This document shows positions 29,057 to 40,205 of a stretch of DNA of 64,000 nt, piece by piece. The stretch is from Clostridiales bacterium (GTDB lineage Bacteria; Bacillota; Clostridia; Oscillospirales; Feifaniaceae). Under the pieces are notes generated by a model. That model had not been told where the DNA came from, ran no database searches, and was given only the letters and a program-made list of their open reading frames with translations. Position 1 is the first letter of the stretch; the number at the start of each line of letters is the position of its first letter. The stretch covers positions 24,811 to 88,810 of the forward strand of contig JAAYBB010000066.1 in the NCBI GenBank assembly GCA_012719075.1, written 5' to 3'. The position numbers were made by a program, and so were the translations under genes.

Positions 29057-29183
29057 CCCACTCACCCCACTCCTGCTGCTGCGCCACGTAAACAGATGGC
29101 CCGCCGTCCTTCTCCTGTCGAAAGCCCAGGGCTTTTTGACAAGCTCAAGGGGAGGGGCCGCGGGCCCCTCCCCTGTCTCTGCG

Positions 29184-30377
29184 CTAGCCCTCGAGCCGGC
29201 GGGCCTCGAGGTAAAACCGCTTGTCCTGCGCATGCCCCATCGAAAAACTCTTGCGCACCAGCAGGCCGCCCGCCCGCACCAGCGGGAAGAGCTCACCCTT
29301 GTCGTAGGGGGGCAGGATCAGCGCCACGCAGCGCTCGCCCTCGCCCAGCGCGCGCGCCTCCCGCTCGCCGTGGATGTAGTCGATGTCCGCCTCGGGGTGG
29401 CGGGCCAGAAAGTCGTCCAGCATGGGCTGCAGCACCTGCAGCCCGGGCAGCCGTTCGGGGTCGATGCCCTCGGCCGCCAGCTGCGCCTCCGTCACGCCGA
29501 ACAGCACCCGGTGGATCGACTCAAAGGCCAGCGCCGGGTCGTGCAGGTTGACCACCTCGCACAGTGCGTAGCGGGCGGGGTGGTCAACCTGCCGCGCCTC
29601 GGGCAGCGTCGGCTTTATCTGCTCCCAGCAGGCCTTGGCGGTGGCCAGCGAGTGGTTGCCGTCCCCCATGGCAAACAGCAGTCCCTCACCGCGCCGGCAC
29701 AGCGTCTCCAGCGCGCCGGCGACCTCAGAGAGCTGCGCGTCGTCCTTGACCTGCCAGCCGGCCAGCCGTCCGCTGTCCAGCATGAGCGGGAAGTCGTAGA
29801 GCTTCGGCAGCGCATTCAGTGCCCGCTCCAGCGGCCCCATCAGCAGGTCTTCGGGGTCGTCCACCAGCACCAGGATGTGGGGCAGCTCGATCGGCGCCGC
29901 CGCGCGGATCTCAACGCGCGGGGGCAGCCGGTCCAGAATGGTGCCCTCGGTCGCCCGGATCAGGCTTTTGGAGCCCGCCGCATAGTCGTACTGCTCCAGG
30001 TCCAGCGCCAGCACCAGCCCCCTGCGCAGGCCGGTCGAGGTCTGCCGGTGCAGGTAGACCATGCCCTCGCCGATGCTGCGCAGGACCCCCTCGTCGAGGT
30101 AGCGCCGCATGGCGCCGTGGATGTCGCGAAGGCGGCGCGCGCGGCCCTTCGCCCCGAGGTGGCACTCGGGCAGCATCAGGCGCAGGGCCGAGGGCGCGTC
30201 GCCCACCAGCGCCTCCACCTGCGCCCAATAGGCGGGGTTGGCCGAGTGCTGGTCGCAGGCCACCACCGCAAAGGTCGTCAAATCGACGCCGGGCGCCGGC
30301 AGCAGGATGTCGGGCAGGCCGACCGCCAGGGCCGCCAGGGCCTGCTTCAGCGCGGCCCGATCACTTGCCTGTGTCAT
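29184..30377 (-). CDS. DUF1015 family protein
   Basis: ACDQHSANPAYW; LLFAMGDGNHSLATAKACWE; ARYALCEVVNLHDPALAFESIHRVLF. Confidence 0.92.
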   Translation of the reverse strand: MTQASDRAALKQALAALAVGLPDILLPAPGVDLTTFAVVACDQHSANPAYWAQVEALVGDAPSALRLMLPECHLGAKGRARRLRDIHGAMRRYLDEGVLRSIGEGMVYLHRQTSTGLRRGLVLALDLEQYDYAAGSKSLIRATEGTILDRLPPRVEIRAAAPIELPHILVLVDDPEDLLMGPLERALNALPKLYDFPLMLDSGRLAGWQVKDDAQLSEVAGALETLCRRGEGLLFAMGDGNHSLATAKACWEQIKPTLPEARQVDHPARYALCEVVNLHDPALAFESIHRVLFGVTEAQLAAEGIDPERLPGLQVLQPMLDDFLARHPEADIDYIHGEREARALGEGERCVALILPPYDKGELFPLVRAGGLLVRKSFSMGHAQDKRFYLEARRLEG

Positions 30378-30405
30378 GAAAATCCCTCCCGTCGTTGGTC
30401 GGGCC

Positions 30406-31575
30406 TCAGATCACGCGCACCCGCACCACGCCCTCGATGGCTGCGATGCGCGCCACGCACTCGCTGCCCGGCCGCGTGGAGAGGTCCAGCAGCGTGTAGG
30501 CCCAGTCCCCCTTGCTCTTGTTGATCATGTGGTCGATGTTGTGGTTGTACTCGGCCAGCAGCGTGCCGATCTGCCCCACCATGTTGGTGACGTTGCGGTT
30601 GATGATGCAGACCCGGTGCACACTGGTGCGCGGGAAGTCGCACTCGGGCAGGTTGACCGAGTTGCGGATGTTGCCGTCCTCGAGGTAGTTTTGCAGCTGC
30701 TGCGCCGCCATGACGGCGCACTTCTCCTCCGACTCGGGCGTCGAGGCGCCGAGGTGCGGGATGGCCAGCACCCCCTCGACCCCCAGCAGCCGCTCGTTTG
30801 GAAAGTCGGTCACGTAGGCGCGCAGACGGCCCGTGGCCAGCGCCTCCAGCACCGCGCTGTCCTCCACCAGGCCGCCGCGGGCAAAGTTGAGCAGCACGGC
30901 CTTGTCCCGCATGGCCGAAAGCTCCTTGACGCCGATGATGCCCTCGGTCTTCTGGGTCAGCGGCAGGTGCAGCGTGAGGTAGTCGCACTCGGCAAAGAGC
31001 TGCTCGAGGCTGGAGGCCCGGATCACCGAGCGGGAGAGGCTCCAGGCCGCCGCCACCGAAATATAGGGGTCGTAGCCGAACACCTGCATGTTGAGCCCGT
31101 AGTGCGCCGCGTTGGCCACCTGGACGCCCACGGCGCCAAGGCCGACCACGCCCAGCTTCTTATCGGCCATCTCGGGCCCGACAAACTGCTTTTTGCCCTG
31201 CTCGACCTCCCGTTCGACGTCGGTCCCGTCACAGGAGAGCGTACCCAGCCACTCGATGCCCTCCACCACCCGCCGGCCGGTCAGCAGCATGCCGCAGAGC
31301 ACCAGCTCCTTGACGGCGTTGGCGTTGGCGCCGGGCGTGTTGAACACGACAATGCCGGCCTTTGAGCACTCCTCGACCGGAATGTTGTTGACGCCGGCGC
31401 CGGCCCGGGCCACCGCCACCAGGTCCTTCCCAAAGGCGTAGCCGTGCAGGCTGTAAGAGCGCAGCAGGATGGCGTCGGGGTTCTCGATGTCGGCCGCGAC
31501 CTGATAGCGCTCGGCCTGCAGGATCGGCTTGATCTTGGGGGAGATGCTGTTGAGCAATTTAATTTGATATTTCAT
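30406..31575 (-). CDS. serA: D-3-phosphoglycerate dehydrogenase
   Basis: VGLGAVGVQVANAA; HLPLTQKTEGIIG; NFARGGLVED; C-terminal ACT-like tail. Confidence 0.93.
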   Translation of the reverse strand: MKYQIKLLNSISPKIKPILQAERYQVAADIENPDAILLRSYSLHGYAFGKDLVAVARAGAGVNNIPVEECSKAGIVVFNTPGANANAVKELVLCGMLLTGRRVVEGIEWLGTLSCDGTDVEREVEQGKKQFVGPEMADKKLGVVGLGAVGVQVANAAHYGLNMQVFGYDPYISVAAAWSLSRSVIRASSLEQLFAECDYLTLHLPLTQKTEGIIGVKELSAMRDKAVLLNFARGGLVEDSAVLEALATGRLRAYVTDFPNERLLGVEGVLAIPHLGASTPESEEKCAVMAAQQLQNYLEDGNIRNSVNLPECDFPRTSVHRVCIINRNVTNMVGQIGTLLAEYNHNIDHMINKSKGDWAYTLLDLSTRPGSECVARIAAIEGVVRVRVI

Positions 31576-32657
31576 GGCATTCGATGCTCCATCTCAAAGT
31601 CTTTCATATAGGCCAACAGCGCCCGGACCCCCTCGATGGGCATGGCGTTGTAGACATTGGCGCGGATGCCGCCCACCAGCCGGTGCCCCTTGAGGTTGAT
31701 GAGGCCGCGGGCGGCCGCCCCCTTGGCAAAGAGGTCCGAGAGCGCCTCGTCGGGCAGCGTGAAGGTGATGTTCATGTTCGAGCGGTCCTGCGGACGGGCG
31801 GTGGGGGTATAAAAGGTGGAGTTGTCCAAAAATTCGTAGAGCAGGCCGGACTTTTCGTTGTTGCGGCGGGCCATCTCCTCCACGCCGCCCTCGCGGAGGA
31901 TCCAGTCCAGCATCAGGCCGGTCATATAGATGCCCCAGCAGGGGGGCGTGTTGTGCATCGAGCGCCCGGCCACCTGCACCTTGTAGTCCAGCATGGTGGG
32001 GACCTCTTCGGGCAGGTCGCGCAGCAGGTCGCGGCGCAGGACCACCACCGTGACGCCGGCCGGGCCCATGTTCTTCTGGGCGCCGGCGTAGATCAGCACA
32101 AAGTCCTCAATGTCATAAAGCTGCCCGAGCATGGCCGAGGAGAGGTCCCCGACCAGCGGCACCCCCAGCTGTGGCAGCCGGTGGTACTGGGTGCCGAACA
32201 GCGTGTTGTTGACGGTGATGTGCAGGTAGGCCGCATTCTGCGGCAGGTCCTCGGCCCGCACCTCGGGGATATAGCTGAACTTTTTATCGGCGCTGCTGGC
32301 CACCGTCACGGCGTTGCACCAGCGCGCGGCCTCCCGGATGGCCTTTTTGGCAAACTCGTCGGTCTCCACATAGGCCGCCGTCCCCGCCCGGTCCACCAGG
32401 TTCATCGGAATCATCGAGAACTGGGTCGTGGCGCCCCCCTGCAAAAACAGCACGGCATAGCTGTCGGGGATGGCACAGAGCGCGCGCAGATCGGCCTCGG
32501 CCCTTTCGATGATCGCCTCAAAGGCGGGAGATCGATGGCTCATCTCCATCACGCTACAGCCCGCTCCGGGGTAACAGAGCAGGTCCCGCTGTGCCCGTTC
32601 GAGCACCGGCAGCGGCATCATGGAGGGCCCGGCTGAAAAGTTGTACACGCGTTCCAT
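31572..32657 (-). CDS. serC: Phosphoserine transaminase
   Basis: YNFSAGPSMMPLPVLERAQ; YAGAQKNMGPAGVTVVVLR; HNTPPCWGIYMTGL. Confidence 0.96.
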   Translation of the reverse strand: MERVYNFSAGPSMMPLPVLERAQRDLLCYPGAGCSVMEMSHRSPAFEAIIERAEADLRALCAIPDSYAVLFLQGGATTQFSMIPMNLVDRAGTAAYVETDEFAKKAIREAARWCNAVTVASSADKKFSYIPEVRAEDLPQNAAYLHITVNNTLFGTQYHRLPQLGVPLVGDLSSAMLGQLYDIEDFVLIYAGAQKNMGPAGVTVVVLRRDLLRDLPEEVPTMLDYKVQVAGRSMHNTPPCWGIYMTGLMLDWILREGGVEEMARRNNEKSGLLYEFLDNSTFYTPTARPQDRSNMNITFTLPDEALSDLFAKGAAARGLINLKGHRLVGGIRANVYNAMPIEGVRALLAYMKDFEMEHRMP

Positions 32658-32719
32658 TGCAAGAGACCACCTTTACAGTTTATTGTCTTGCCAATCTCGC
32701 CCCGATCAAAAGCGATACA

Positions 32720-32767
32720 GCCACCAAATGTTGTGTCTTACAAAATTGCTCAACAACATTTGGTGGC
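32720..32767. repeat. Perfect 15-bp inverted repeat upstream of serC
   Basis: gccaccaaatgttgt (32720-32734) and acaacatttggtggc (32753-32767), 18-nt spacer. Confidence 0.95.
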
Positions 32768-32867
32768 CAAAAGGCTTTTCCCGGCCCTCTTATTATAACG
32801 TCGGACTGCATTTTTTACAAGGCTGTGCGCGGCGAGCTTCAAGATTTTGTCATTCTCAACAAAAATA

Positions 32868-32897
32868 TTGTGCGGCGGCAGGGGATCATGGTATAGT
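32868..32897 (+). promoter_or_regulatory. Sigma-A-like promoter upstream of typA
   Basis: TTGTGC, 18-nt spacer, TATAGT. Confidence 0.45.
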
Positions 32898-32911
32898 ATG
32901 TTGATCGGACG

Positions 32912-32939
32912 AAAAAAGAGCGGGGGGCCGCTCTTTTTT
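32912..32939. terminator. Terminator-like hairpin in the typA leader
   Basis: aaaaaagagcgg-gggg-ccgctctttttt, perfect 12-bp stem flanked by A and T tracts. Confidence 0.75.
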
Positions 32940-32983
32940 GAAGTGGCCCCGAAAAATTTGGATGCGTACAGGATGAGTGCCTT

Positions 32984-34807
<1,824 letters not shown>

Positions 34808-34832
34808 GGCGCGCGGTGCGTGGGGGCGGAGG

Positions 34833-34951
34833 CTTGGCCCTTACCCTTGGTCCTTAACTTGGCCCTTAACTTGGCCCTTAACTTGGCCTTTAACTTGGCC
34901 TTTAACTTGGCCTTTAACTTGGCCCTTGATTTGGCCCTTTGTCTTGGTCCT
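34833..34951. repeat. 12-bp tandem repeat, about 10 copies
   Basis: Unit cttggccctta(a) / cttggcctttaa, most regular from 34851 to 34932. Confidence 0.9.
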
Positions 34952-35164
34952 TGTGCCAGGTCAGGTCTCGCCCGACCCACCGGTTTTTTAGGATCGCCGG
35001 CATGAGACTTGGCCACAGAAAAGCTACCCCCTTATCCAGCCGCCCTTGAAAGGCTGCTGGTACAGGGCTTGCCCAGGCGCGCTGCTACCGGCCTTATTCC
35101 TCGCCCCCTTATAAGATCTCGGCCACGGGCCGCGGGGCAGGGGATCACGGCCTGCGGGCCGCTC

Positions 35165-35187
35165 GTACTTTTGGGCGTCAAAAGTAC
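35165..35187. repeat. Perfect 9-bp inverted repeat
   Basis: gtacttttg-ggcgt-caaaagtac. Confidence 0.8.
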
Positions 35188-35243
35188 CAAAACCGCCGGG
35201 GGGTATTGCGAGACCCCCCGGACCCCCCGGCGCCACTAAAGTA

Positions 35244-35275
35244 CAACAGGCCCCAAGGAAACTTGGGGCCTGTTG
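35244..35275. repeat. Perfect 14-bp hairpin with GAAA loop
   Basis: caacaggccccaag-gaaa-cttggggcctgttg. Confidence 0.9.
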
Positions 35276-35286
35276 CTATTGTCAGA

Positions 35287-35353
35287 GGAACACTTGAAAA
35301 ATCAGGACTCGCACCCTACGGGTGCTCAGACAGCTGATTTTTCCACGCGTTCC
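35287..35353. repeat. Long imperfect nested hairpin
   Basis: ggaacacttgaaaaatcag ... ctgatttttccacgcgttcc enclosing gcaccc-tac-gggtgc. Confidence 0.8.
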
Positions 35354-35453
35354 TCCCATCTGATACGCTTCGCGGCTGGAAGTGGTGGCTTACCGGCGGG
35401 GGCAAGTACTTTGGGCAGGGCCTCTACCGACCAGTTGGAAACCATCTTAGGTG

Positions 35454-35500
35454 ACACGCCAAAAAGGTCGCGGCCGTGGACCGTGACCTTTTTGGCGTGT
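35454..35500. repeat. Perfect 16-bp inverted repeat
   Basis: acacgccaaaaaggtc ... gacctttttggcgtgt, 15-nt loop. Confidence 0.95.
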
Positions 35501-35678
35501 AGCGTAAAATCAACGGCCGCCCGCCGACCTAATCGTCTTGGTCCCTACACTGGGTGTCTTGGTCCTCAACATAGGGAGGACCACTGGCAGCCTGATACTT
35601 TATATTTGGGTAAGATAGCGCCTTATTCCGGGCGTCCGACTCAGCCGAGGGCGCCCTTCCCGGCGTCCCCCTTCCCCC

Positions 35679-37235
35679 TTACAGCAGCGGTGCAAACAAC
35701 CGCCCCACCTGCCCGATCAGGCGCCGAGGCAGGCTGTAGATGTCGATGTCCTGCGGCCCGATCCTGCGGCACCACTCGAGGCAGATCTGGAAGTCCTCCT
35801 CGACCGCCGTAACGGCCGAGGCGTCCAGCAGGTAGCAGCCGCACTCCAGGTGCAAAAACAGGCTGCGGTAGTCGATGTTGATGGTGCCCACCACCGCGCG
35901 GTTGTCGTCCACGACAAAGCTCTTCCCGTGCATCATGCCCGGCTCGTACTCGTAAATTTTCACCCCGTCGCAGATCAGCTCGCGATAGTAGGTGCGGCCG
36001 ACGGTGCTGGCCACCCAGTTGTCCGAAATGGCCGGCAGGATCAGCGAGACGTCCACCCCCCGCTTGGCGGCGTAGCGCAGCCCCTGCGAGAGCTCGCTGT
36101 CGATGATCAGGTAGGGGGTCATGATGTGGACATACCGCTGCGCCGTGTGGATCATGTCGAGGTAGACCCGCTTGCCGGTGTCCTCCTCGTCAAAGGGGCT
36201 GTCGGCGTAGGGCACCACAAAGCCGTCCCTGGGCGCGCGGTGGTGGCGCAGATAGCACAGCATGTTTTTGCCGCCCCCCGGGTCGTACAGCGCCCAAGTG
36301 CGCAGGAACATCAGCGTCAGCGAGTTGACGGCGCCCCCCTCCAGCAGCACGCCGGTGTCCTTCCAGTGGTGGGGCAGCGCGATGTTGATATACTCGTCGG
36401 CGATGTTGATGCCGCCCGTAAAGCCCACCCGGCCGTCCACCACCAGAATCTTGCGGTGGTCGCGGTTGTTCTGCAGCGTCGAGAGCACCGGGTGCAGCGG
36501 CGCAAAGACCTTGCAGCGCACCCCCGCCCGCTCCAGCTCCTCGAGGTGGGTTTTGGGCAGCTTGCCGAGCGAGCCGAGGCCGTCCACCATCAGGCGGACC
36601 TCCACCCCCTGCGCCGCCTTGCGCTTCAACAGCTGCTTGACCTCCTCCCACATCACGCCCTCGGCCACGATGAAGGACTCGATGAACAGGAACTCCTCGG
36701 CCGTCTCCATCTGGCGCAGCATCTCCTCGAACATCAGCTCGCCGAGCGGAAAGTAGTGCACCGCCGTGTCGTCATAGGTCGGATAGTTGAGTTTTGCCAG
36801 GTAGCGGCAGACGCCGTCGGGGCCCTCGACGCCGGTGTCCACCGCCACGCGGTCGAGCTGCCTGGCCCGCCGGCTGACCAGGCAGGCACTGGGCTGCAGC
36901 TTGAGCACGAGGTAGAGCAGCACGCCAAAGACCGGCAGCACCGCGATGGGCAGGACCCAGGCCAGCTTGAAGTCGGGGTTTTCCTCGCGGTTGACAATGA
37001 AGAGGATGGCCACCGCCGCCAGCAGCGAAAAGCCGGTCATGCGATAGGCCGGGATCAGCAAAATGACCACCTGGGCCAGCAGCAGCAGCAAGGCCACCAG
37101 CGTCCGGCTGAAGATCACCCGCCGGATTACGGTCGAGAGCTCGATGCGCACGCCCTTGACGCCGCGGCGCCAGCGGCGGCTCCGGCCCTCCCGCGGGCCC
37201 GAATTGTGCTCCGTCGGATTTGAATGTTGCTCCAT
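35679..37235 (-). CDS. cls: Cardiolipin synthase
   Basis: Two PLD motifs: DHRKILVVDGRVGFTGGINIADEY and MMHGKSFVVDDNRAVVGTINIDYRS; N-terminal TM helices. Confidence 0.95.
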   Translation of the reverse strand: MEQHSNPTEHNSGPREGRSRRWRRGVKGVRIELSTVIRRVIFSRTLVALLLLLAQVVILLIPAYRMTGFSLLAAVAILFIVNREENPDFKLAWVLPIAVLPVFGVLLYLVLKLQPSACLVSRRARQLDRVAVDTGVEGPDGVCRYLAKLNYPTYDDTAVHYFPLGELMFEEMLRQMETAEEFLFIESFIVAEGVMWEEVKQLLKRKAAQGVEVRLMVDGLGSLGKLPKTHLEELERAGVRCKVFAPLHPVLSTLQNNRDHRKILVVDGRVGFTGGINIADEYINIALPHHWKDTGVLLEGGAVNSLTLMFLRTWALYDPGGGKNMLCYLRHHRAPRDGFVVPYADSPFDEEDTGKRVYLDMIHTAQRYVHIMTPYLIIDSELSQGLRYAAKRGVDVSLILPAISDNWVASTVGRTYYRELICDGVKIYEYEPGMMHGKSFVVDDNRAVVGTINIDYRSLFLHLECGCYLLDASAVTAVEEDFQICLEWCRRIGPQDIDIYSLPRRLIGQVGRLFAPLL

Positions 37236-37290
37236 GCGCCCCCCTGTCACCCCCTTCGGCGTCTATTTGGCCTCTAAATTAAGGTTGATT

Positions 37291-38523
37291 TCAACGGTCG
37301 AGCAGCGCCCCGACCTCCTCAAAGCGCCGGCGCACGGCCTCCACCGCCTCGGCCGAGGCGGCGAAGGTCCCCTGCGCGAAGAGGGCGCCGCCGCCCCCCT
37401 TGCCCACCAGCCGGCCCAGCAGGTCCTGCAGCCAGTCGCCGGCCTTGAGGCCGGTCGCCCCCTTGCTCTGGGCCATGACGACCGGCAGCTCGGCCCCCTT
37501 TTCGGAGGCCAGCAGCACCACGGCATTTCCCCGCTTGGTGATCTCCTCGGCCAGCGCGCGCAGCTCCCGCATGTCGCGGTCCTCGAGCAGCGCGGCCGCC
37601 AGCTTCACGCCGCCCACCGCGCGGCCCCGCTCGAGCAGGTCGGCGGCCTCAAAGGCCAGCAGCCGTTCCTCGAGCAGCCGCAGGCGGGCGGCCATGTCGT
37701 CCGACCGCTGCTTGAGGGCCTCCACCTGCTGCGGCAGGTCCTCGGGCTCGCCGCCCAGCAGGGCCGAGAGCTTATAAAATGCCCGGTTTTTAACGTGGTA
37801 GTCCTGTTCGGCCCGGCCGCCGCAGACAAAGTACAGCCGCATGGCGCCCTTGGCGGTCTTTTGGTCCGAGACGTCCTTTGCGTGTAAAATCTTGAGGCTC
37901 CAGACCTCGTCGGTGCGGGCCACGTGGGTGCCGCCGCAGCCGATCAGGTCAAAATCCTCGATCTCCACCAGCTGGATGACCTCGTGCGGCGCAATGGGCA
38001 GCCGCATCTTGGTCTGGTACTGCGCCATCTCCTCGGGCCGGATGCAAAAGCTGCGCACGGGCAGCCCCTGCCGGATGATCCGGTTGGTCTCCCGCTCGGC
38101 CTCCCTCAGCTGCTCCTCGCTCAGCGGTTTGGCGATGTCGATCTGGTTGATGCGCTCCTCGCAGCGAAAGATCGAGGTGTCGCTGTCAAACAGGTTCTCG
38201 ATGACGGTGGAGAGGATGTGCTGGCCGGTGTGCTGCTGCATCAGGTCAAAGCGGCGGTCGAAGTCCAGCGCAAGGCGCACCCCCTCGGTGCGCGCGGGCC
38301 GCTCGGCCACAACGTGCAGGATCTCCTCCCCTCGCTCGATCAGGTCGAGCAGCGGCTGCCCGTCCACCAGGCCGCCGTCCGAGGGCTGCCCGCCCCCCTT
38401 GGCGTGAAAAATCGTGTCCCGCAGCAGCAGCGCCCAGCCCTGCTCCGCCGGCTCGCAGGCCAAAACGTCGGTCACGGTCTCCTTGAGATAGGGATCTTGC
38501 TGGTAGAGGCGGTTGACGGCCAT
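37291..38523 (-). CDS. Alanyl-tRNA editing protein (AlaX-like, with DHHA1-like C-terminus)
   Basis: DTIFHAKGGGQPSDGG; QQHTGQHILS; LIGCGGTHVARTDEV; GGGGALFAQG C-terminus. Confidence 0.9.
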   Translation of the reverse strand: MAVNRLYQQDPYLKETVTDVLACEPAEQGWALLLRDTIFHAKGGGQPSDGGLVDGQPLLDLIERGEEILHVVAERPARTEGVRLALDFDRRFDLMQQHTGQHILSTVIENLFDSDTSIFRCEERINQIDIAKPLSEEQLREAERETNRIIRQGLPVRSFCIRPEEMAQYQTKMRLPIAPHEVIQLVEIEDFDLIGCGGTHVARTDEVWSLKILHAKDVSDQKTAKGAMRLYFVCGGRAEQDYHVKNRAFYKLSALLGGEPEDLPQQVEALKQRSDDMAARLRLLEERLLAFEAADLLERGRAVGGVKLAAALLEDRDMRELRALAEEITKRGNAVVLLASEKGAELPVVMAQSKGATGLKAGDWLQDLLGRLVGKGGGGALFAQGTFAASAEAVEAVRRRFEEVGALLDR

Positions 38524-38820
38524 GGGGTTCCCTCCCGTTTTGCATAGTTGGCGTTTGACAGGTGCATGCTGTTGTGGACGGCGGCGGTCTTGGGCCTGTC
38601 CGCCGGTCCGGCGCAGGCCCCGGCACAGGCCACGGTCAGGGCAATTATAGCACAGCGGCGCAAGCCCCTTCAATTTTTTCGGCAGCAAAATCGACCGCTT
38701 TATAATTGAGGCGACCCCTTCTGTTGTTGAACGCCGGCCGCCGGCAGCAGGATCGAGGGCGCACGGTCATTTTGAAAACCCTATTTTAAATCAAACTCTC
38801 CGCCTGCAGGCAAAAAAGAG

Positions 38821-38849
38821 TTGACAGCGCCCCTGCACCATGGTATTCT
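38821..38849 (+). promoter_or_regulatory. Sigma-A promoter of the GntR/ABC operon
   Basis: TTGACA, 17-nt spacer, TATTCT. Confidence 0.65.
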
Positions 38850-38853
38850 TCAT

Positions 38854-38876
38854 GTGTACCAACACTATTAATACAC
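38854..38876. promoter_or_regulatory. Candidate GntR (YtrA-type) operator
   Basis: GTGTA...TACAC dyad right after the -10 box. Confidence 0.35.
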
Positions 38877-38916
38877 TTGAATCGGCTATACGGTTACAGA
38901 AGGGAGTGCAAAACGC

Positions 38917-39309
38917 TTGATCTCCGTTGATTACAGGGATAAACGGTCCATTTACGAACAGCTTGTGGACCGCATCTCGGCGCTGGCGGCCAGCGGGGTC
39001 CTGCAGCCCGGCAGCCAGCTGCCCTCGGTGCGGCAGCTCTCGGCCGAGCTGTCCATCAATCCCAACACGGTCCAGCGCGCCTACGCCGAGCTGGAGCGGG
39101 AGGGGCTGATCTACAGCGTCAAGGGCCGCGGGAACTTTGTGTCGCAGGATGCCGTCCACCTTCAGCGAAAGCGTCAGGAGGCCCTGCTGGGCGAGGTTGG
39201 ACGCTCGGTCGACCGGGCCATGCAGTCCGGCGTTCCGGGCGGCGAGATCGTGGCCTATGTCGTGCAAAAAACCGGCTCAGCCGAGCCACTGGAGGGGGGT
39301 TCCCTATGA
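38917..39309 (+). CDS. GntR family transcriptional regulator (YtrA subfamily)
   Basis: RSIYEQLVDRISALAASGVLQPGSQLPSVRQLSAELSINPNTVQRAYAELEREGLIYS; TTG start. Confidence 0.92.
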   Translation: MISVDYRDKRSIYEQLVDRISALAASGVLQPGSQLPSVRQLSAELSINPNTVQRAYAELEREGLIYSVKGRGNFVSQDAVHLQRKRQEALLGEVGRSVDRAMQSGVPGGEIVAYVVQKTGSAEPLEGGSL

Positions 39310-40205
39310 TTGAAGCCATTTCGGTCACCAAGCGGTTCGACCAGATCATTGCCGTCAACGAGATCACCAGCCAAATCCGGCCGGGCGCGGTCTTCGGCCT
39401 GGTCGGCAGCAACGGCGCCGGCAAGTCGACCTTTCTGCGCCTGCTGGCCGGCGTGCTGAAGCCCGACGAGGGTAGCCTGACCATTGACGGGCAGCCCATT
39501 TTTGAAAACACCGGAATCAAGCGCCGCTGCTTTTACATCAGCGACGAGCAGTACTTCTTCCCCAACACGACGCCCGACGCGCTGCGCAGCTTTTACGCCA
39601 GCATTTACCCGAACTTCGACAACGCGCGCTTCTTCCACCTGATGGAGGGCTTTTCGCTCGACCCCAAGCGCAAGATCTCCACCTTTTCCAAGGGCATGAA
39701 GAAGCAGGTCTCGGTCATCTGCGCCATTTCGGCCGGCGTTGAGTACATCTTCGCCGACGAGACCTTCGACGGGCTGGACCCGGTGGCGCGCCAGGCCGTC
39801 AAGGGCCTGCTGGCCGCCGACATCGCCGAGCGGGGCATCACGCCGGTCATCGCCTCCCACAACCTGCGGGAGCTCGAGGACATCTGCGACCACGTGGGGC
39901 TGCTGCACCGCGGCGGCATCCTGTTCTCGCGGGACCTCGAGGACATGATGCAGGACGCCCACAAAGTGCAGGCCGCCTTCAGTGCGCCGGTCACGCGGGA
40001 GGACTTCCCCGAGCTCGACATCCTGCGCTTTGAGGCCAGGGGCAGCCTGGTGACCATGACGCTGCGGGGCCGCGCCGAGCAGATCGAGGCGGCCATGCAG
40101 GCGCGGACGCCGCTGTTCTGGGAGCTGCTCCCGCTCTCGCTTGAGGAAATCTTTATTGACGAAACGGAGGTGGTCGGCTATGACATCAAACGGCTCCTTT
40201 TTTGA
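39306..40205 (+). CDS. ABC transporter ATP-binding protein
   Basis: GLVGSNGAGKSTFLRLLAGV Walker A; SKGMKKQ signature; YIFADETFDGLDPVARQ Walker B. Confidence 0.95.
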   Translation: MIEAISVTKRFDQIIAVNEITSQIRPGAVFGLVGSNGAGKSTFLRLLAGVLKPDEGSLTIDGQPIFENTGIKRRCFYISDEQYFFPNTTPDALRSFYASIYPNFDNARFFHLMEGFSLDPKRKISTFSKGMKKQVSVICAISAGVEYIFADETFDGLDPVARQAVKGLLAADIAERGITPVIASHNLRELEDICDHVGLLHRGGILFSRDLEDMMQDAHKVQAAFSAPVTREDFPELDILRFEARGSLVTMTLRGRAEQIEAAMQARTPLFWELLPLSLEEIFIDETEVVGYDIKRLLF

